Assembly: GCA_016191845.1 (NCBI GenBank) | Contig: JACPVF010000005.1 | Coordinates: forward strand, 182,649-246,648 | Length of the DNA stretch: 64,000 bases | Direction: 5' to 3' | Source: Chloroflexota bacterium | GTDB lineage: Bacteria > Chloroflexota > Anaerolineae > Anaerolineales > Villigracilaceae | Shown: positions 1 through 9,367 of the stretch, in pieces | How the letters are laid out: every line of letters begins with the position of its first letter | Numbering within the stretch: position 1 is the stretch's first letter | Notes under the pieces: generated by a model | What the model was told of the DNA's origin: nothing | Databases searched by the model: none | Seen by the model: the letters and a program-made list of their open reading frames with translations, nothing else | Made by a program: the position numbers and the translations under genes

Positions 1-2472
1 GAAGGTTACGAAGCGGATGACGTGCTCGGCTCGGTGGCGAAGATCGCCGCCGAACAGGGATTGGGCATCAAGATCATCACGGGCGACCGCGACCTGTTGC
101 AACTGGTCAACGAGCGTACCGTGGTCTACCTGGCGGGCGATGACAAGAATTACATCACAACCGAGGATGTGCTCAAGAGCAAGTTCGCGGTCCGCCCCGA
201 CCAGGTGGTGGACTACAAGGCGTTGGTTGGTGACACCTCCGACAATATCCCCGGCGTGCCGGGCATCGGCGAGAAGACCGCCAACAACCTGCTGGCAAAG
301 TTCGACACGCTCGACAATATCTACGCCCACCTCGACGAAGTGGAAAACCGTTGGCGGACCAAGCTGGAAGCGGGCAAGGACTCAGCGTACATGAGCCGCG
401 ACCTGGCGACCATCCGCACCGACCTGCCGATTAAACTGGATTTGGAACAGGCCCATGCCGAACACTACGATCCAGCGGTGATCTCAGCCTTCTTTGAGCA
501 GCTCGAATTCCGCACGTTGATCAAGACGCTCGACCGCCTTTCAGGGAAGGAAGCGCCCGCCCAAGGGACGTCCACGCCCGTGGCCTATAAAAAAGACCAG
601 CAGATTTCGATGTTTGCGAATGAGCCGCAGGCGGTGTATGCCGCGCCGACGGCCAGCCGAATCGAGGTGCGGATCATCGACAACGCGGAAAGCCTGTCGG
701 CGCTGGCGGCGGAATTGGCCAAGGCGGAAGTCATCGCCTTCGACACGGAGACCACTTCCACGTCTGAGATGGAGGCGGAGATCGTCGGCATTTCACTGGC
801 GATCCACGCGGGGCAGGGCATCTACATCCCTGTTGGACATGTCGCCGGTCCGAACCTGCCGCTGGCGGATGTGATCGAGGCGCTGCGCGGCCCGATGACG
901 AATCCGAAGATCGGCAAGGTGGCGCACAACGCCAAGTATGATTACATCGTGCTGGCGCGGCACGGCCTGGCTGTGACGCCCATCACCTTCGACACGATGA
1001 TCGCGGAATTCGTCGTCGACCCGTCCTCGCGGCACCTGGGATTGAAGAATCTGTCCGAGGTGCGCCTGGGCGAGGAGATGACTCATATCGAGGCGCTGAT
1101 CGGCACGGGCAAGAAGCAGATCAGCATGGCCGAGGTGCCCGTGGAGGCCGCCGCCGCATACGCCGCCGCTGACGCCGAAACGACCCTGCGCCTGATGCCA
1201 ATCCTGCAAAAGGAACTGGCCCGCGTGGACGGCTTGAAAATCATGGACGAGATCGAGATGCCGCTGATCTCGGTGCTGGCCGAGATGGAGATGAGCGGCG
1301 TGCTGCTCGACCTGCCCTTCTTCGCCGGGATGGCGACCGAATTGCAGGGACGCATGGCTGGGATCGAGAAGCGCGTCTTCGAGCTGGTCGGCAAACCCTT
1401 CAATATCAATTCGACCCAGCAGCTCTCGGACGTGCTGTTCGTGCATCTGGGGTTGCTGCCGCCCGATCGTGGGCGGAAAACCGCCAGCGGAAAATACTCC
1501 ACCTCGGCGGACGTGCTCGAGGCCCTGCGCGGAAAACATCCCGTGGTGGACCTGGTGCTGGAACATCGCGAGCTTTCGAAGTTGAAGTCCACCTACGTGG
1601 ACGCGCTGCCCGCCGCCGTCGACTCGAAGACGGGCCGCGTACACACCTCCTACAGCCAGACGGGCGCGGTGACGGGGCGGCTTTCTTCGTCGAACCCAAA
1701 CCTGCAGAACATCCCGATCCGCACCGAGGAAGGCCGTCGTGTGCGCAATGGTTTCATCGCAGCCAAGGGCAACGTGCTGCTCTCAGTGGATTACTCGCAG
1801 ATCGAGTTGCGCATCGTGGCGCATATGGCGGGCGACGAAAGCATGCTGGCCGCCTTCCGCGCAGGACAGGACATTCACGCCACGACCGCCGCCGCCGTGC
1901 ACGGCATCCCGCTCGAGCAGGTCACCAAGGACATGCGCCGCCACGCCAAGGCCATCAACTTCGGCCTGATCTATGGCATGTCGGCCTTCGGCCTGACCCG
2001 TTCCACCGACCTGACCCTGGCCGAGGCCGAGGACTTCGTCAAGGCGTACTTCCGCCAGTTCCCCGGTGTGAAGAAATATCTGGACGGAATCCGCGACCTG
2101 GCGGCAAAGCAGGGCTACGTCGAGACCCTGCTCGGGCGGCGGCGTTACTTCCCCGCCTTGCAGGGCAGCCTCAACGTCCAGTTAAAGAATCGCGAAGAGC
2201 GCGAGGCCATCAACGCCCCCATCCAGGGCACGGCGGCGGACATTATGAAGATCGCCATGCTGAAGATTCCCGACGCGCTGGCGAAGGCCAAACTCCGCGG
2301 ACGGATGCTCCTGCAGGTGCACGATGAGCTCGTGCTGGAATGCCCCAAAGAGGAGATCGAGCAGACCGCCCGTGTGGTGCAGGAGACCATGTCTTCGGCG
2401 TACCCGCTCAGCATCCCGCTCTCGACCGAGGCGCGCTATGGCGCCCGCTGGGGTGAGATGACGGTACTGTAA
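1..2472 (+). CDS. polA: DNA polymerase I, 5' end cut by window edge
   Basis: This enzyme fills gaps and processes Okazaki fragments and repair patches in the cytoplasm. The reading frame is open from base 1, so the true start lies to the left. 823 residues are visible of a family length near 900-930, so roughly 100 residues of the 5'-nuclease domain are missing. The remaining 5'-nuclease part carries the helix-hairpin-helix stretch GVPGIGEKTA. The 3'-5' exonuclease domain keeps all three acidic motifs (FDTETTS, HNAKYD, YAAADAE), so proofreading should be active, unlike in Taq polymerase. The polymerase domain has motif A DYSQIELR, motif B KAINFGLIYG and motif C VHDELVLE. No terminator follows; an 81-bp gap leads to the next gene. 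Confidence 0.97.
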   Translation, partial: EGYEADDVLGSVAKIAAEQGLGIKIITGDRDLLQLVNERTVVYLAGDDKNYITTEDVLKSKFAVRPDQVVDYKALVGDTSDNIPGVPGIGEKTANNLLAKFDTLDNIYAHLDEVENRWRTKLEAGKDSAYMSRDLATIRTDLPIKLDLEQAHAEHYDPAVISAFFEQLEFRTLIKTLDRLSGKEAPAQGTSTPVAYKKDQQISMFANEPQAVYAAPTASRIEVRIIDNAESLSALAAELAKAEVIAFDTETTSTSEMEAEIVGISLAIHAGQGIYIPVGHVAGPNLPLADVIEALRGPMTNPKIGKVAHNAKYDYIVLARHGLAVTPITFDTMIAEFVVDPSSRHLGLKNLSEVRLGEEMTHIEALIGTGKKQISMAEVPVEAAAAYAAADAETTLRLMPILQKELARVDGLKIMDEIEMPLISVLAEMEMSGVLLDLPFFAGMATELQGRMAGIEKRVFELVGKPFNINSTQQLSDVLFVHLGLLPPDRGRKTASGKYSTSADVLEALRGKHPVVDLVLEHRELSKLKSTYVDALPAAVDSKTGRVHTSYSQTGAVTGRLSSSNPNLQNIPIRTEEGRRVRNGFIAAKGNVLLSVDYSQIELRIVAHMAGDESMLAAFRAGQDIHATTAAAVHGIPLEQVTKDMRRHAKAINFGLIYGMSAFGLTRSTDLTLAEAEDFVKAYFRQFPGVKKYLDGIRDLAAKQGYVETLLGRRRYFPALQGSLNVQLKNREEREAINAPIQGTAADIMKIAMLKIPDALAKAKLRGRMLLQVHDELVLECPKEEIEQTARVVQETMSSAYPLSIPLSTEARYGARWGEMTVL

Positions 2473-2478
2473 GTCGAA

Positions 2479-2507
2479 TTGGCAATTCGAGATACTAAAG
2501 ATAAAAT
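2479..2507 (+). promoter_or_regulatory. putative promoter for the TPR gene
   Basis: TTGGCA (2479-2484) and TAAAAT (2502-2507) are separated by 17 nt in the gap after polA. A second, closer -10-like TAGACA at 2542-2547 lies 6 nt before the ATG at 2554. Neither is strong, and it is unclear which is used. Confidence 0.35.
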
Positions 2508-2553
2508 ATCCCTGTCGTATTTGCACCCTTTGAAGAAACGGTAGACAAACGGT

Positions 2554-4869
2554 ATGCCTGGACGAGAAGACGTTTTTCAGAAAGCCATGAATGAGGGCCA
2601 CTCGGCCGCCTGGGACCAGGAGTGGGACAAGGCCATTAGCTCCTACCGCAAGGCGTTGGAGGAATTCCCCGACCAGCCCAAGGCGCTCAACAGCCTGGGG
2701 CTGGCACTCTATCAGGTGGGGCAGTTCGAAGAGGCGCTGCAGACATATCAATACGTTGCCAGGCTCTCGCCCAACGACCCCGTTCCGTTCGAGAAGGTGG
2801 CCCAACTCTCCGAGCGCCTCGGCGACCTGCGGATGGCCGTCGAGGCGGCCATGCGTGCCGCCGACCTGTTCCTCAGTCAGCGCGACGTGGACAAGGCCCT
2901 CGAAAACTGGGTGCGTGTCACCACGCTCAATCCTGAGCAGGCCGCCGCGCATTCGCGCCTGGCGCTCGTCCACGAAAAATTGGGTCATACCCAGCAGGCC
3001 GTCACTGAATACCTGGCCATTGCCAGCATCTTTCAACGCGCGGGCAATGCCGAGAAGACGCAGGAGATGGTGGATAAGGCCCTGCAACTAATGCCCGCCA
3101 ACCCCGAGGCGCGCCAGGCGCAGACCCTGCTCAAGACGGGACAGTTGCTCCCCAAGCCGGTGCGGACCAAGGGCGGCACGGGACCCATCCGCATGGCACA
3201 GGTCAAGCAGTTGCAGAAACCCAAACAGGCGGAATCAGGCCTGGACCCGATCGCGGAGGCGCGCCAAAAGGCGTTGTCTCAGCTGGCAGAGATCCTCTTC
3301 GAATACTCGGACGAGAGTCCCGCCGCCTCGCAGGAGCGCCGCGGACTGGCTGCCATCATGCGCGGCACGGGGCAGCTTTCGATGCAGAGCGCCGAGCAGA
3401 CCAAGGTGGTGTTGCATCTTGGCCAGGCCATCGACGCCCTTTCCCGCAACCAGGACGCGCAAGCCGCCGAAGAGTTGGACCGCGCCCTCGAAGCAGGATT
3501 CAGCCATCCGTCGTTGTACTTCGTGCTGGGCCTGTTACGCTCCAGGGGCGACCGTCTCGAAAGTGCCCAGCGCCATCTTCAGCACGCCGTCAAACATAAT
3601 GATTACAACCTGGCGGCCCGCCTATTGCAGGGACAGATTTTCAGCCGCAAAGGTCAGACCAAGGAAGCTTCACTCGAATATCTGGAGGCGCTGCGCCTGG
3701 CCGATGCGATGGTGGTCCCTGCCGACCAGGCCGACGAGGTCCGCCAGTTATACGAGCCGCTGATCGAGACCCAGCAGAACCAGACCGACGAGGAAGCCTG
3801 CCGCCGTTTGTGTGATAACGTCAACGGGCTGTTGGCCCGCTCCGACTGGCGCGACCAGTTGCACAAGTCGCGCGAGCAGATGCCCAAGCAGGAGGGCGGT
3901 CTCATGCCCATCGCCGAGGTGTTGATGCAGGCCCAGTCGAGCCAGGTGCTTGAGTCGATCAACCGCGTGCATCAAATGGCCCGCATGGGATTCCTGCGGC
4001 CCGCCATGGCCGAGGCATTCGACGCCGTCCAGCACGCGCCGACCTATCTGCCGCTCCACACCCTGATCGGTGATTTGTTGATCCAGGAGGGACGTCCGCA
4101 GGATGCCATCGTCAAGTTCAGCGTGGTGGCACATGCCTACGGCGTGCGCGGCGAGGTGGCCCAGGCCACCAAACTGCTGCGACGCGTCATCCAGCTCGCG
4201 CCGATGGACCTCTCCGCCCGAACGCGTCTCATCGACCAACTCGTGGCGCGCGGCATGGTGGACGACGCCATCAACGAATATCTCGAACTGGCCGACATCC
4301 ACTATCGTTTGGCCGAACTGGACCTGGCCCGCAAGACCTACACCACCGCCCTGCGCGTGGTCCAGCAGTCGAACGCCGACCGCGCCTGGAATGTTCACAT
4401 CCTGCAGCGCATGGCCGACATCGACATGCAGCGCCTGAACTGGAAACAGGCCCTGCGCGTCTTCGAACAGATCCGCACTCTGCGCCCCGATGACGCCAAC
4501 ATCCGCAAGAACCTGGTGGATCTCAACCTGCGCATGGGCCAGGATCAGCAGGCCATGACCGAGTTGGAAGGCTACATCACCTACCTCGAAAGCAAACACC
4601 AGACCGAGCCCATGCTCAAATTCCTCGAGGAGTTGGTGGCGGAGCACGACGACCAGCCCTTGCTGCGACGCGCCTGGGCCGAGCAACTCCACCGCGCGGG
4701 CCGCACCGACGAGGCCGTCGCGCAACTGGACCTTCTCGGTGAGACCTTCCTCGGCGTGGGCAAGAAGCGCGAAGCCATGGAAGTCATCCAGAAGATCATT
4801 CTGATGAACCCCGCCAATGTGGAAGACTACCGCGCGCTGCTGGAACAGGTCAGACAGGGAAACGCATAA
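2554..4869 (+). CDS. large tetratricopeptide-repeat protein
   Basis: This 771-residue soluble protein is built almost entirely of helical TPR units. Typical repeat signatures (A/G at position 8, A at 20, P near 32) recur at about residues 30-200, 290-390 and 480-760. No signal peptide, membrane segment or catalytic domain is visible, so it is probably a cytoplasmic scaffold that binds partner proteins. A Lys/Arg/Gln-rich linker at roughly residues 195-235 separates two TPR blocks. There is no clear Shine-Dalgarno before the ATG. It ends in a strong terminator facing the convergent lipoprotein gene. The specific partner cannot be deduced; TPR genes next to polA are not a conserved pair I can name. 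Confidence 0.85.
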   Translation: MPGREDVFQKAMNEGHSAAWDQEWDKAISSYRKALEEFPDQPKALNSLGLALYQVGQFEEALQTYQYVARLSPNDPVPFEKVAQLSERLGDLRMAVEAAMRAADLFLSQRDVDKALENWVRVTTLNPEQAAAHSRLALVHEKLGHTQQAVTEYLAIASIFQRAGNAEKTQEMVDKALQLMPANPEARQAQTLLKTGQLLPKPVRTKGGTGPIRMAQVKQLQKPKQAESGLDPIAEARQKALSQLAEILFEYSDESPAASQERRGLAAIMRGTGQLSMQSAEQTKVVLHLGQAIDALSRNQDAQAAEELDRALEAGFSHPSLYFVLGLLRSRGDRLESAQRHLQHAVKHNDYNLAARLLQGQIFSRKGQTKEASLEYLEALRLADAMVVPADQADEVRQLYEPLIETQQNQTDEEACRRLCDNVNGLLARSDWRDQLHKSREQMPKQEGGLMPIAEVLMQAQSSQVLESINRVHQMARMGFLRPAMAEAFDAVQHAPTYLPLHTLIGDLLIQEGRPQDAIVKFSVVAHAYGVRGEVAQATKLLRRVIQLAPMDLSARTRLIDQLVARGMVDDAINEYLELADIHYRLAELDLARKTYTTALRVVQQSNADRAWNVHILQRMADIDMQRLNWKQALRVFEQIRTLRPDDANIRKNLVDLNLRMGQDQQAMTELEGYITYLESKHQTEPMLKFLEELVAEHDDQPLLRRAWAEQLHRAGRTDEAVAQLDLLGETFLGVGKKREAMEVIQKIILMNPANVEDYRALLEQVRQGNA

Positions 4870-4875
4870 ATTACA

Positions 4876-4904
4876 AAAAGTCCCCGTTCAACGGGGACTT
4901 TTTC
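4876..4904. terminator. bidirectional intrinsic terminator
   Basis: The arms AAAAGTCCCCGTT and AACGGGGACTTTT are nearly contiguous and followed by a T run. It sits between two convergent genes and can serve both strands because the stem ends in A and T tracts. Confidence 0.9.
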
Positions 4905-4922
4905 ATTATTGACCCTGTCGCA

Positions 4923-5450
4923 TTATTTTTCTAAAGGAATATCTGCATAAACAATAATCTCATCTTCTTTTCCCTGTTTGACTACTGTTCCTCTAATGAC
5001 CACTCTCAAAAGTACTTTGCTTCCTTCATTTTCTTTTAAGTCGGGGTTGAAAAAAATCATTTTGTCACTTGAGATGTCATTATTGGATGTAGGCTCAAGT
5101 ATGATTTGATTTGTGTCAGAATAAATAGCAGTATTTTTTATGGGTATCCATGTTTCGTTCTGTTTAATAAACAACAATATTGAGTAGTCGGGCTCAAAAA
5201 TAATGTTATCGCTAGACAAGTTGCGAATGTCTAAGATTACAGGATCTGTAACCTTAAAAGTGTTCCACCCTAAGGGCGCTATGATCCTTACTGCCTCACT
5301 ATTTTTTTGATCAGGCATCGCTATTACAGTACCATTTGGGAGTTGTGCCACTGGGTTTGTGCTTGTTCTAGTTGTACAGGATGTTAGTCCAAAGACAAGA
5401 ATAAAGAAGGCCATGCGCCAAAATTGTTGTAGATATTTTGTGTTAATCAT
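4923..5450 (-). CDS. AT-rich predicted lipoprotein
   Basis: The 175-residue product starts with a lipoprotein signal: a positively charged N-terminus, a hydrophobic run (MAFFILVFGLT) and the lipobox LTSC, so it should be anchored to the outer face of the membrane. The mature part has beta-rich character with alternating hydrophobic residues and no motif I recognise. I chose the ATG at 5450 because AGAGGG precedes it and the signal sequence begins there; a longer in-frame start would bury the signal peptide. The gene is visibly AT-richer than its neighbours, which suggests recent acquisition. It stands alone, convergent with the TPR gene. Confidence 0.75.
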   Translation of the reverse strand: MINTKYLQQFWRMAFFILVFGLTSCTTRTSTNPVAQLPNGTVIAMPDQKNSEAVRIIAPLGWNTFKVTDPVILDIRNLSSDNIIFEPDYSILLFIKQNETWIPIKNTAIYSDTNQIILEPTSNNDISSDKMIFFNPDLKENEGSKVLLRVVIRGTVVKQGKEDEIIVYADIPLEK

Positions 5451-5666
5451 AAACCCTCTTGGTTTTATGGAACTCCACGTTCGTGCTGGGTCTCTCGCCG
5501 ATCTAGCCACCAGACATATACCTTTTCAATATTTGACTGTTTAATTTTGGAAAAGATGGATATTTTCTCTCCACAGGTTATTGTTACTTTAGCATTTGCT
5601 CTTTGGTACTGCCAGTGATGTATGTCACAATTTTGATGAGTTTCATTTTTCTCTTATCAAACTGCG

Positions 5667-5672
5667 TATAAT
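5667..5672 (+). promoter_or_regulatory. -10 box upstream of heme A synthase
   Basis: A perfect TATAAT lies 35 nt before the ATG at 5707. No convincing -35 is seen at 16-18 nt spacing. A GGAGA Shine-Dalgarno follows at about 5698. Confidence 0.45.
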
Positions 5673-5706
5673 CCGTTTGGTCCAACACGAATCAACGGAG
5701 AGACAC

Positions 5707-6738
5707 ATGCCCAAAACCCAGAACCGAGCCGTGATGACCTGGCTCTTTCTTTTTGCCTTTTCGGTGGCCTTCCTGGTGGTGTGGGGCGGCTACACCCGCC
5801 TGACGCGCTCAGGCCTTTCGATCACCGAGTGGAATCCGATCAGCGGGGCGCTGCCGCCGCTCAGCGAGCAGGCCTGGCAGGACGAGTTCCTCAAGTACCA
5901 GCAGACGCCCGAGTTCATTCAGGTCAACTCGAACATGACGCTCGACGAATACAAATTCATCTTCTTCATCGAGTGGTTCCATCGCCTGCTGGCGCGTCTC
6001 ATCGGCCTGATCTACGCCATCCCTGTGTTCTTCTTCCTCTTCACCAAACGCATCCCGTGGAAAGAGTTCGGGATATATTTCTTCATGGGGATGCTGTTCA
6101 TCACGCAGGCTTTTGCGGGCTGGTTCATGGTCGCTAGCGGATTGGAGAGCCGCCCCGCGGTGAGCCATTACCTGCTGACGGTTCACCTCTTCCTGGCCCT
6201 GACCCTGCTGGGCTCCAGCTTCTGGACAGCGATCGGCCACCTGCGCGGATTCCCGCAAGGCCGCGCCAAATTCTCCCTGCCGTGGAAATTGGCGGTTGCA
6301 TCGCTCGTCCTTCTGCTGATTCAAATTGCTTGGGGCGGTTTCACGGCGGGACTGAAGGCGGGCCACGTCTCGAACACTTGGCCGCTGATGTTTGGTCAGC
6401 TGATCCCGAAGGGACTGCTCAGCGCGGTCCAGCCGTGGGCCTTGAACCTGGTCGAGACGCCGCAGACGGTGGCATTCGTCCATCGCTGGTTTGCCTTTGC
6501 GGTGCTGGTCATGGCATTATGGGCCTACTTCGCGGCGGGCAAGGCCCAGGCTGAAGTGCAGAAGTCCGCACTCGTGTTGGTGGGATTGATCGTCTTGCAG
6601 ATTCTGTTCGGTATCAGCGTGGTGCTCTTCAACGTGCAGATCGGCATTGCCTTGTTCCATCAGGCCACGGCCATCCTGCTGTTCCTCTCCACCCTATACT
6701 TCATCCACGCCGCGCGGCGTGCGGAAGCGGCCTCTTGA
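5707..6738 (+). CDS. ctaA: heme A synthase, Cox15/CtaA family
   Basis: This enzyme converts heme O to heme A in the cytoplasmic membrane for aa3-type cytochrome oxidases. The 343-residue protein has about eight membrane segments. The N-terminal part has the family signature GGYTRLTRSGLSITEWNPI, followed by the long extracytoplasmic loop with PEFIQVN and IEWFHR. Putative heme-ligand histidines are in EWFHR, SHYLLTVHL, FVHRW and FHQAT. The long loop and the TRSGLSI motif resemble the alphaproteobacterial/mitochondrial Cox15 type rather than the short Bacillus type. I chose ATG 5707 because GGAGAG precedes it; 37 upstream in-frame codons lack the family pattern. No oxidase genes are adjacent. 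Presence of the gene implies an aa3-type oxidase elsewhere in the genome. Confidence 0.93.
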   Translation: MPKTQNRAVMTWLFLFAFSVAFLVVWGGYTRLTRSGLSITEWNPISGALPPLSEQAWQDEFLKYQQTPEFIQVNSNMTLDEYKFIFFIEWFHRLLARLIGLIYAIPVFFFLFTKRIPWKEFGIYFFMGMLFITQAFAGWFMVASGLESRPAVSHYLLTVHLFLALTLLGSSFWTAIGHLRGFPQGRAKFSLPWKLAVASLVLLLIQIAWGGFTAGLKAGHVSNTWPLMFGQLIPKGLLSAVQPWALNLVETPQTVAFVHRWFAFAVLVMALWAYFAAGKAQAEVQKSALVLVGLIVLQILFGISVVLFNVQIGIALFHQATAILLFLSTLYFIHAARRAEAAS

Positions 6739-6747
6739 GGTAAAGTT

Positions 6748-6780
6748 CAGCGGCGGATGAAAATCCGCCGCTGTTTTTTT
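6748..6780. terminator. intrinsic terminator with GAAA tetraloop
   Basis: An 11-bp stem (CAGCGGCGGAT / ATCCGCCGCTG) is closed by a GAAA tetraloop and followed by seven T. The T tract overlaps the stop codon of the convergent gene that ends at 6779. Confidence 0.95.
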
Positions 6781-9364
6781 AATTCCCTGATCTGCATCCA
6801 CTGACCGGGTTACACACGATGGGCGCCACGGGACAAGTCAGCGGCGCGGACGGACTGCGCTGGTATACCTGTGTCTCTCCATTCTCATCCAACAGGAAGA
6901 TGACCAACGCATCCATGTAGAAAGCCCTGGAGGTCGACTCTGCGCCCGCGCAGCCGATCACGATCGCATCCGCGCTGTTGGGGAAGGTCGGAATCTTTCG
7001 GCTGGGCAGGAGCACACCCAGGTTATCGGTCGGCGTGAGCAGACGGAAGGCTAGGCGCGGATAAGGCAGGGTGCGATACGGGTAGGCATTGTCAGGTTCG
7101 CCCTTATCCTTGTTGTAATAGCGCGGATAGAGGGCGCGCCCATACGACACCATCGCGCCCGGCTGTTTCATGAACTCATCCAGTTGAGCGGCAGTGAAGT
7201 CTGCTTTTTGGAACAGGCCTGATTCTTCCAGTGAGACCAGCGCAGCGGCTCGGTTTTCTTCCGTGTATCGAGGCGGATATAAAGCCTCGGTCCAGGTGGG
7301 GCTGAGGCCGATCACGGCGAACAGGCCGAGGATTCCCGCCACCTTCCAGGGTGTGGATGCGGGCCAGCGGAACTCGTCCACGGGCAGGGCGGGCAGGGAT
7401 TCCTCGTCAGGAAGTTCACGGGTGAAGGCAGCATGGATCCAGATTGCGATCTCGACCAGACCAAGCAGGTAATACACCAGCACAACCCAGTCTACGGGAA
7501 CGACATAGCGTCCGCCCGAAGTGCGCCCAAGCGTGTTGGCGAGGTGATAGGCCAGGAACATCAGCAGCGGGACCAGGCCCGCCAGCCGTGCCCGCTTCCA
7601 GGCCATGCCTACGCCGAAGGACAGGATTCCGAGTTGCATCAAGAGGAATGCCGCCTCGGGCGCGGGGAAGGTCCGATCCCAGGCACGGTCCCAATAAGGA
7701 TAGGCATCCTTGAGCAAAGTCCGCAGGTCGTACCATTGAGGCGAGGCAGGCAGGCATAGGAAGGAGGTCAGCAGGTTGTTGGTCATGCCCTGCACGAGGA
7801 AACCTGGCCCAAGCGGCGCGGTCTCGGCACGGAAGGGGACAGGCGACATCAGCGCCGAAGCCACAGGCTTGGACGACTCGGGTTCACTGAATTGGATCTG
7901 GTACCGCACCCGCAGCACGTCGCGGAACTTGAGGTAGTACATCTCCAGGATGGAGGTCTCGTTCGAGACGCCCCACGGATACAGGCTGGCGACGAGCATT
8001 GCGCCCAGGACGACCGTCAACCCAAAGGCGGTGCGGAGTCTGCGCCGATACAGGATCCACATAAACAGGACGATCGGCCCGAGGGCGAACAGGGCGTTGG
8101 TGCGGGTGAGGGAGAGCAGCGCCACGAGTCCGCCTGCCCAGAAGACGTAGAGGCGGTTCTCGGCTGGGCGTTTGAGCCATTTGATCGTCAGCCAGGTAAG
8201 CAGGGCCATACCCAACGCGGTAGGGAAGTCGGTGAGCAGTTGCTTGGGGCTGGCCAGGTCGGTGAAGGCGGCGCTGTAAATGCCATTGACCCCACGCAGT
8301 GCGACCAGGGCCGCCAGCCCGAGTCCCAGCGGACGGCCTGAGAGTTCCTTGCCGATCAGGTACACGAACATGACGAAGGCAGCCAGCAAGGCGGCTTGAA
8401 GGTTTGCCACGTTCACATAATTTTGGCCTGTCAGCATGTGCAGGAAGACCAAAGCCTGCATGTACAGCGGACGTTCGTATGGAATATGTGAAAGCAGGCC
8501 CTGACCAATCAGTAAATACTGGCTGCCCACGTCGAAGAAGGCCGCATCTGAAAACGGATAGTATTCACGGTTGGGCGCGTAGGGACCCGGGTTGAAATAG
8601 CTGGGCGGGGTCGGTTCGAGGACCCACAACAGGGCAGCCAGAATCCAGATGACGGCAGGCAGCCACAAGTCCAGGCGTTTGAAGCGGGAGAGTTTCGGCT
8701 CAGCCCAGGCGAAGGTCAGCGCCGCTAGCAGCGCCAGCAGGATCTGCCATCCCAACACGGGTGCGCCTGCTGCGTAGCGATACTCAGGGTAGCGGGCAGG
8801 TAATCCTTTGTAGACGGCCCATAGCGCCAACGCTGCGGCGATCAAAGCTGCCATGATGAACAGTGCCGTCTTGCGCGATTGGAACGCCTGCCTTGCACTC
8901 TCGGGCTGGAACTCGAAGCGGGCCAGCAGGATCAGCAGCAGGAGGAATCCGCTGAAGAAGACCAGCCAGACGGTGAGCGGGCTGAGCCGCTCGATATAGG
9001 CTTGCGCGCTTTGAAAGCGATACGCGGGGATACAAGCAAACACCGCACTGAGTGCGAAAAATCCGAGGCTGACCCCGCGCATCCCTCGGGTGGAGAGCAG
9101 CGCCCAACACGCCTCGGCCCACGCGGGACTCCGCCAGGCCTGAAGTGCGAAAAGCAGCAGCCCGAGTCCCGTCAGCGCTGAGGCGGAACATACGATCCAC
9201 GCCTCGGTTGAGAGGCCTCGCAAGAATCCACGTGCAGGGTCAGAGGCGGCGGATGCCATCGCGTACGCGGCCAGCAGCAGCCAGACTCCCGCAACCAGCC
9301 CCGAAAGGGACAGGACGGTGCGGGGTCGTTTCCAGGGGGGATTTGCAGCAGGGGAGAAGGTCAT
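6779..9364 (-). CDS. large polytopic membrane protein, GT-C glycosyltransferase-like
   Basis: The 861-residue protein has an N-terminal series of about a dozen hydrophobic helices and a C-terminal extracytoplasmic part of roughly 200 residues after residue 650. The size, the multi-helix core and a DVGSQYLLIGQGL stretch near residue 280 resemble GT-C enzymes (the PMT/ArnT superfamily), which transfer sugars from lipid-linked donors on the outer face of the membrane. It is the last gene of a four-gene minus-strand operon with a lipid-linked sugar initiator and two GT2 enzymes, which fits a role in a surface glycan or glycoprotein. The exact donor and acceptor cannot be told. The gap to the upstream gene is 3 nt. 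Confidence 0.7.
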   Translation of the reverse strand: MTFSPAANPPWKRPRTVLSLSGLVAGVWLLLAAYAMASAASDPARGFLRGLSTEAWIVCSASALTGLGLLLFALQAWRSPAWAEACWALLSTRGMRGVSLGFFALSAVFACIPAYRFQSAQAYIERLSPLTVWLVFFSGFLLLLILLARFEFQPESARQAFQSRKTALFIMAALIAAALALWAVYKGLPARYPEYRYAAGAPVLGWQILLALLAALTFAWAEPKLSRFKRLDLWLPAVIWILAALLWVLEPTPPSYFNPGPYAPNREYYPFSDAAFFDVGSQYLLIGQGLLSHIPYERPLYMQALVFLHMLTGQNYVNVANLQAALLAAFVMFVYLIGKELSGRPLGLGLAALVALRGVNGIYSAAFTDLASPKQLLTDFPTALGMALLTWLTIKWLKRPAENRLYVFWAGGLVALLSLTRTNALFALGPIVLFMWILYRRRLRTAFGLTVVLGAMLVASLYPWGVSNETSILEMYYLKFRDVLRVRYQIQFSEPESSKPVASALMSPVPFRAETAPLGPGFLVQGMTNNLLTSFLCLPASPQWYDLRTLLKDAYPYWDRAWDRTFPAPEAAFLLMQLGILSFGVGMAWKRARLAGLVPLLMFLAYHLANTLGRTSGGRYVVPVDWVVLVYYLLGLVEIAIWIHAAFTRELPDEESLPALPVDEFRWPASTPWKVAGILGLFAVIGLSPTWTEALYPPRYTEENRAAALVSLEESGLFQKADFTAAQLDEFMKQPGAMVSYGRALYPRYYNKDKGEPDNAYPYRTLPYPRLAFRLLTPTDNLGVLLPSRKIPTFPNSADAIVIGCAGAESTSRAFYMDALVIFLLDENGETQVYQRSPSAPLTCPVAPIVCNPVSGCRSGN

Positions 9365-9367
9365 GGG

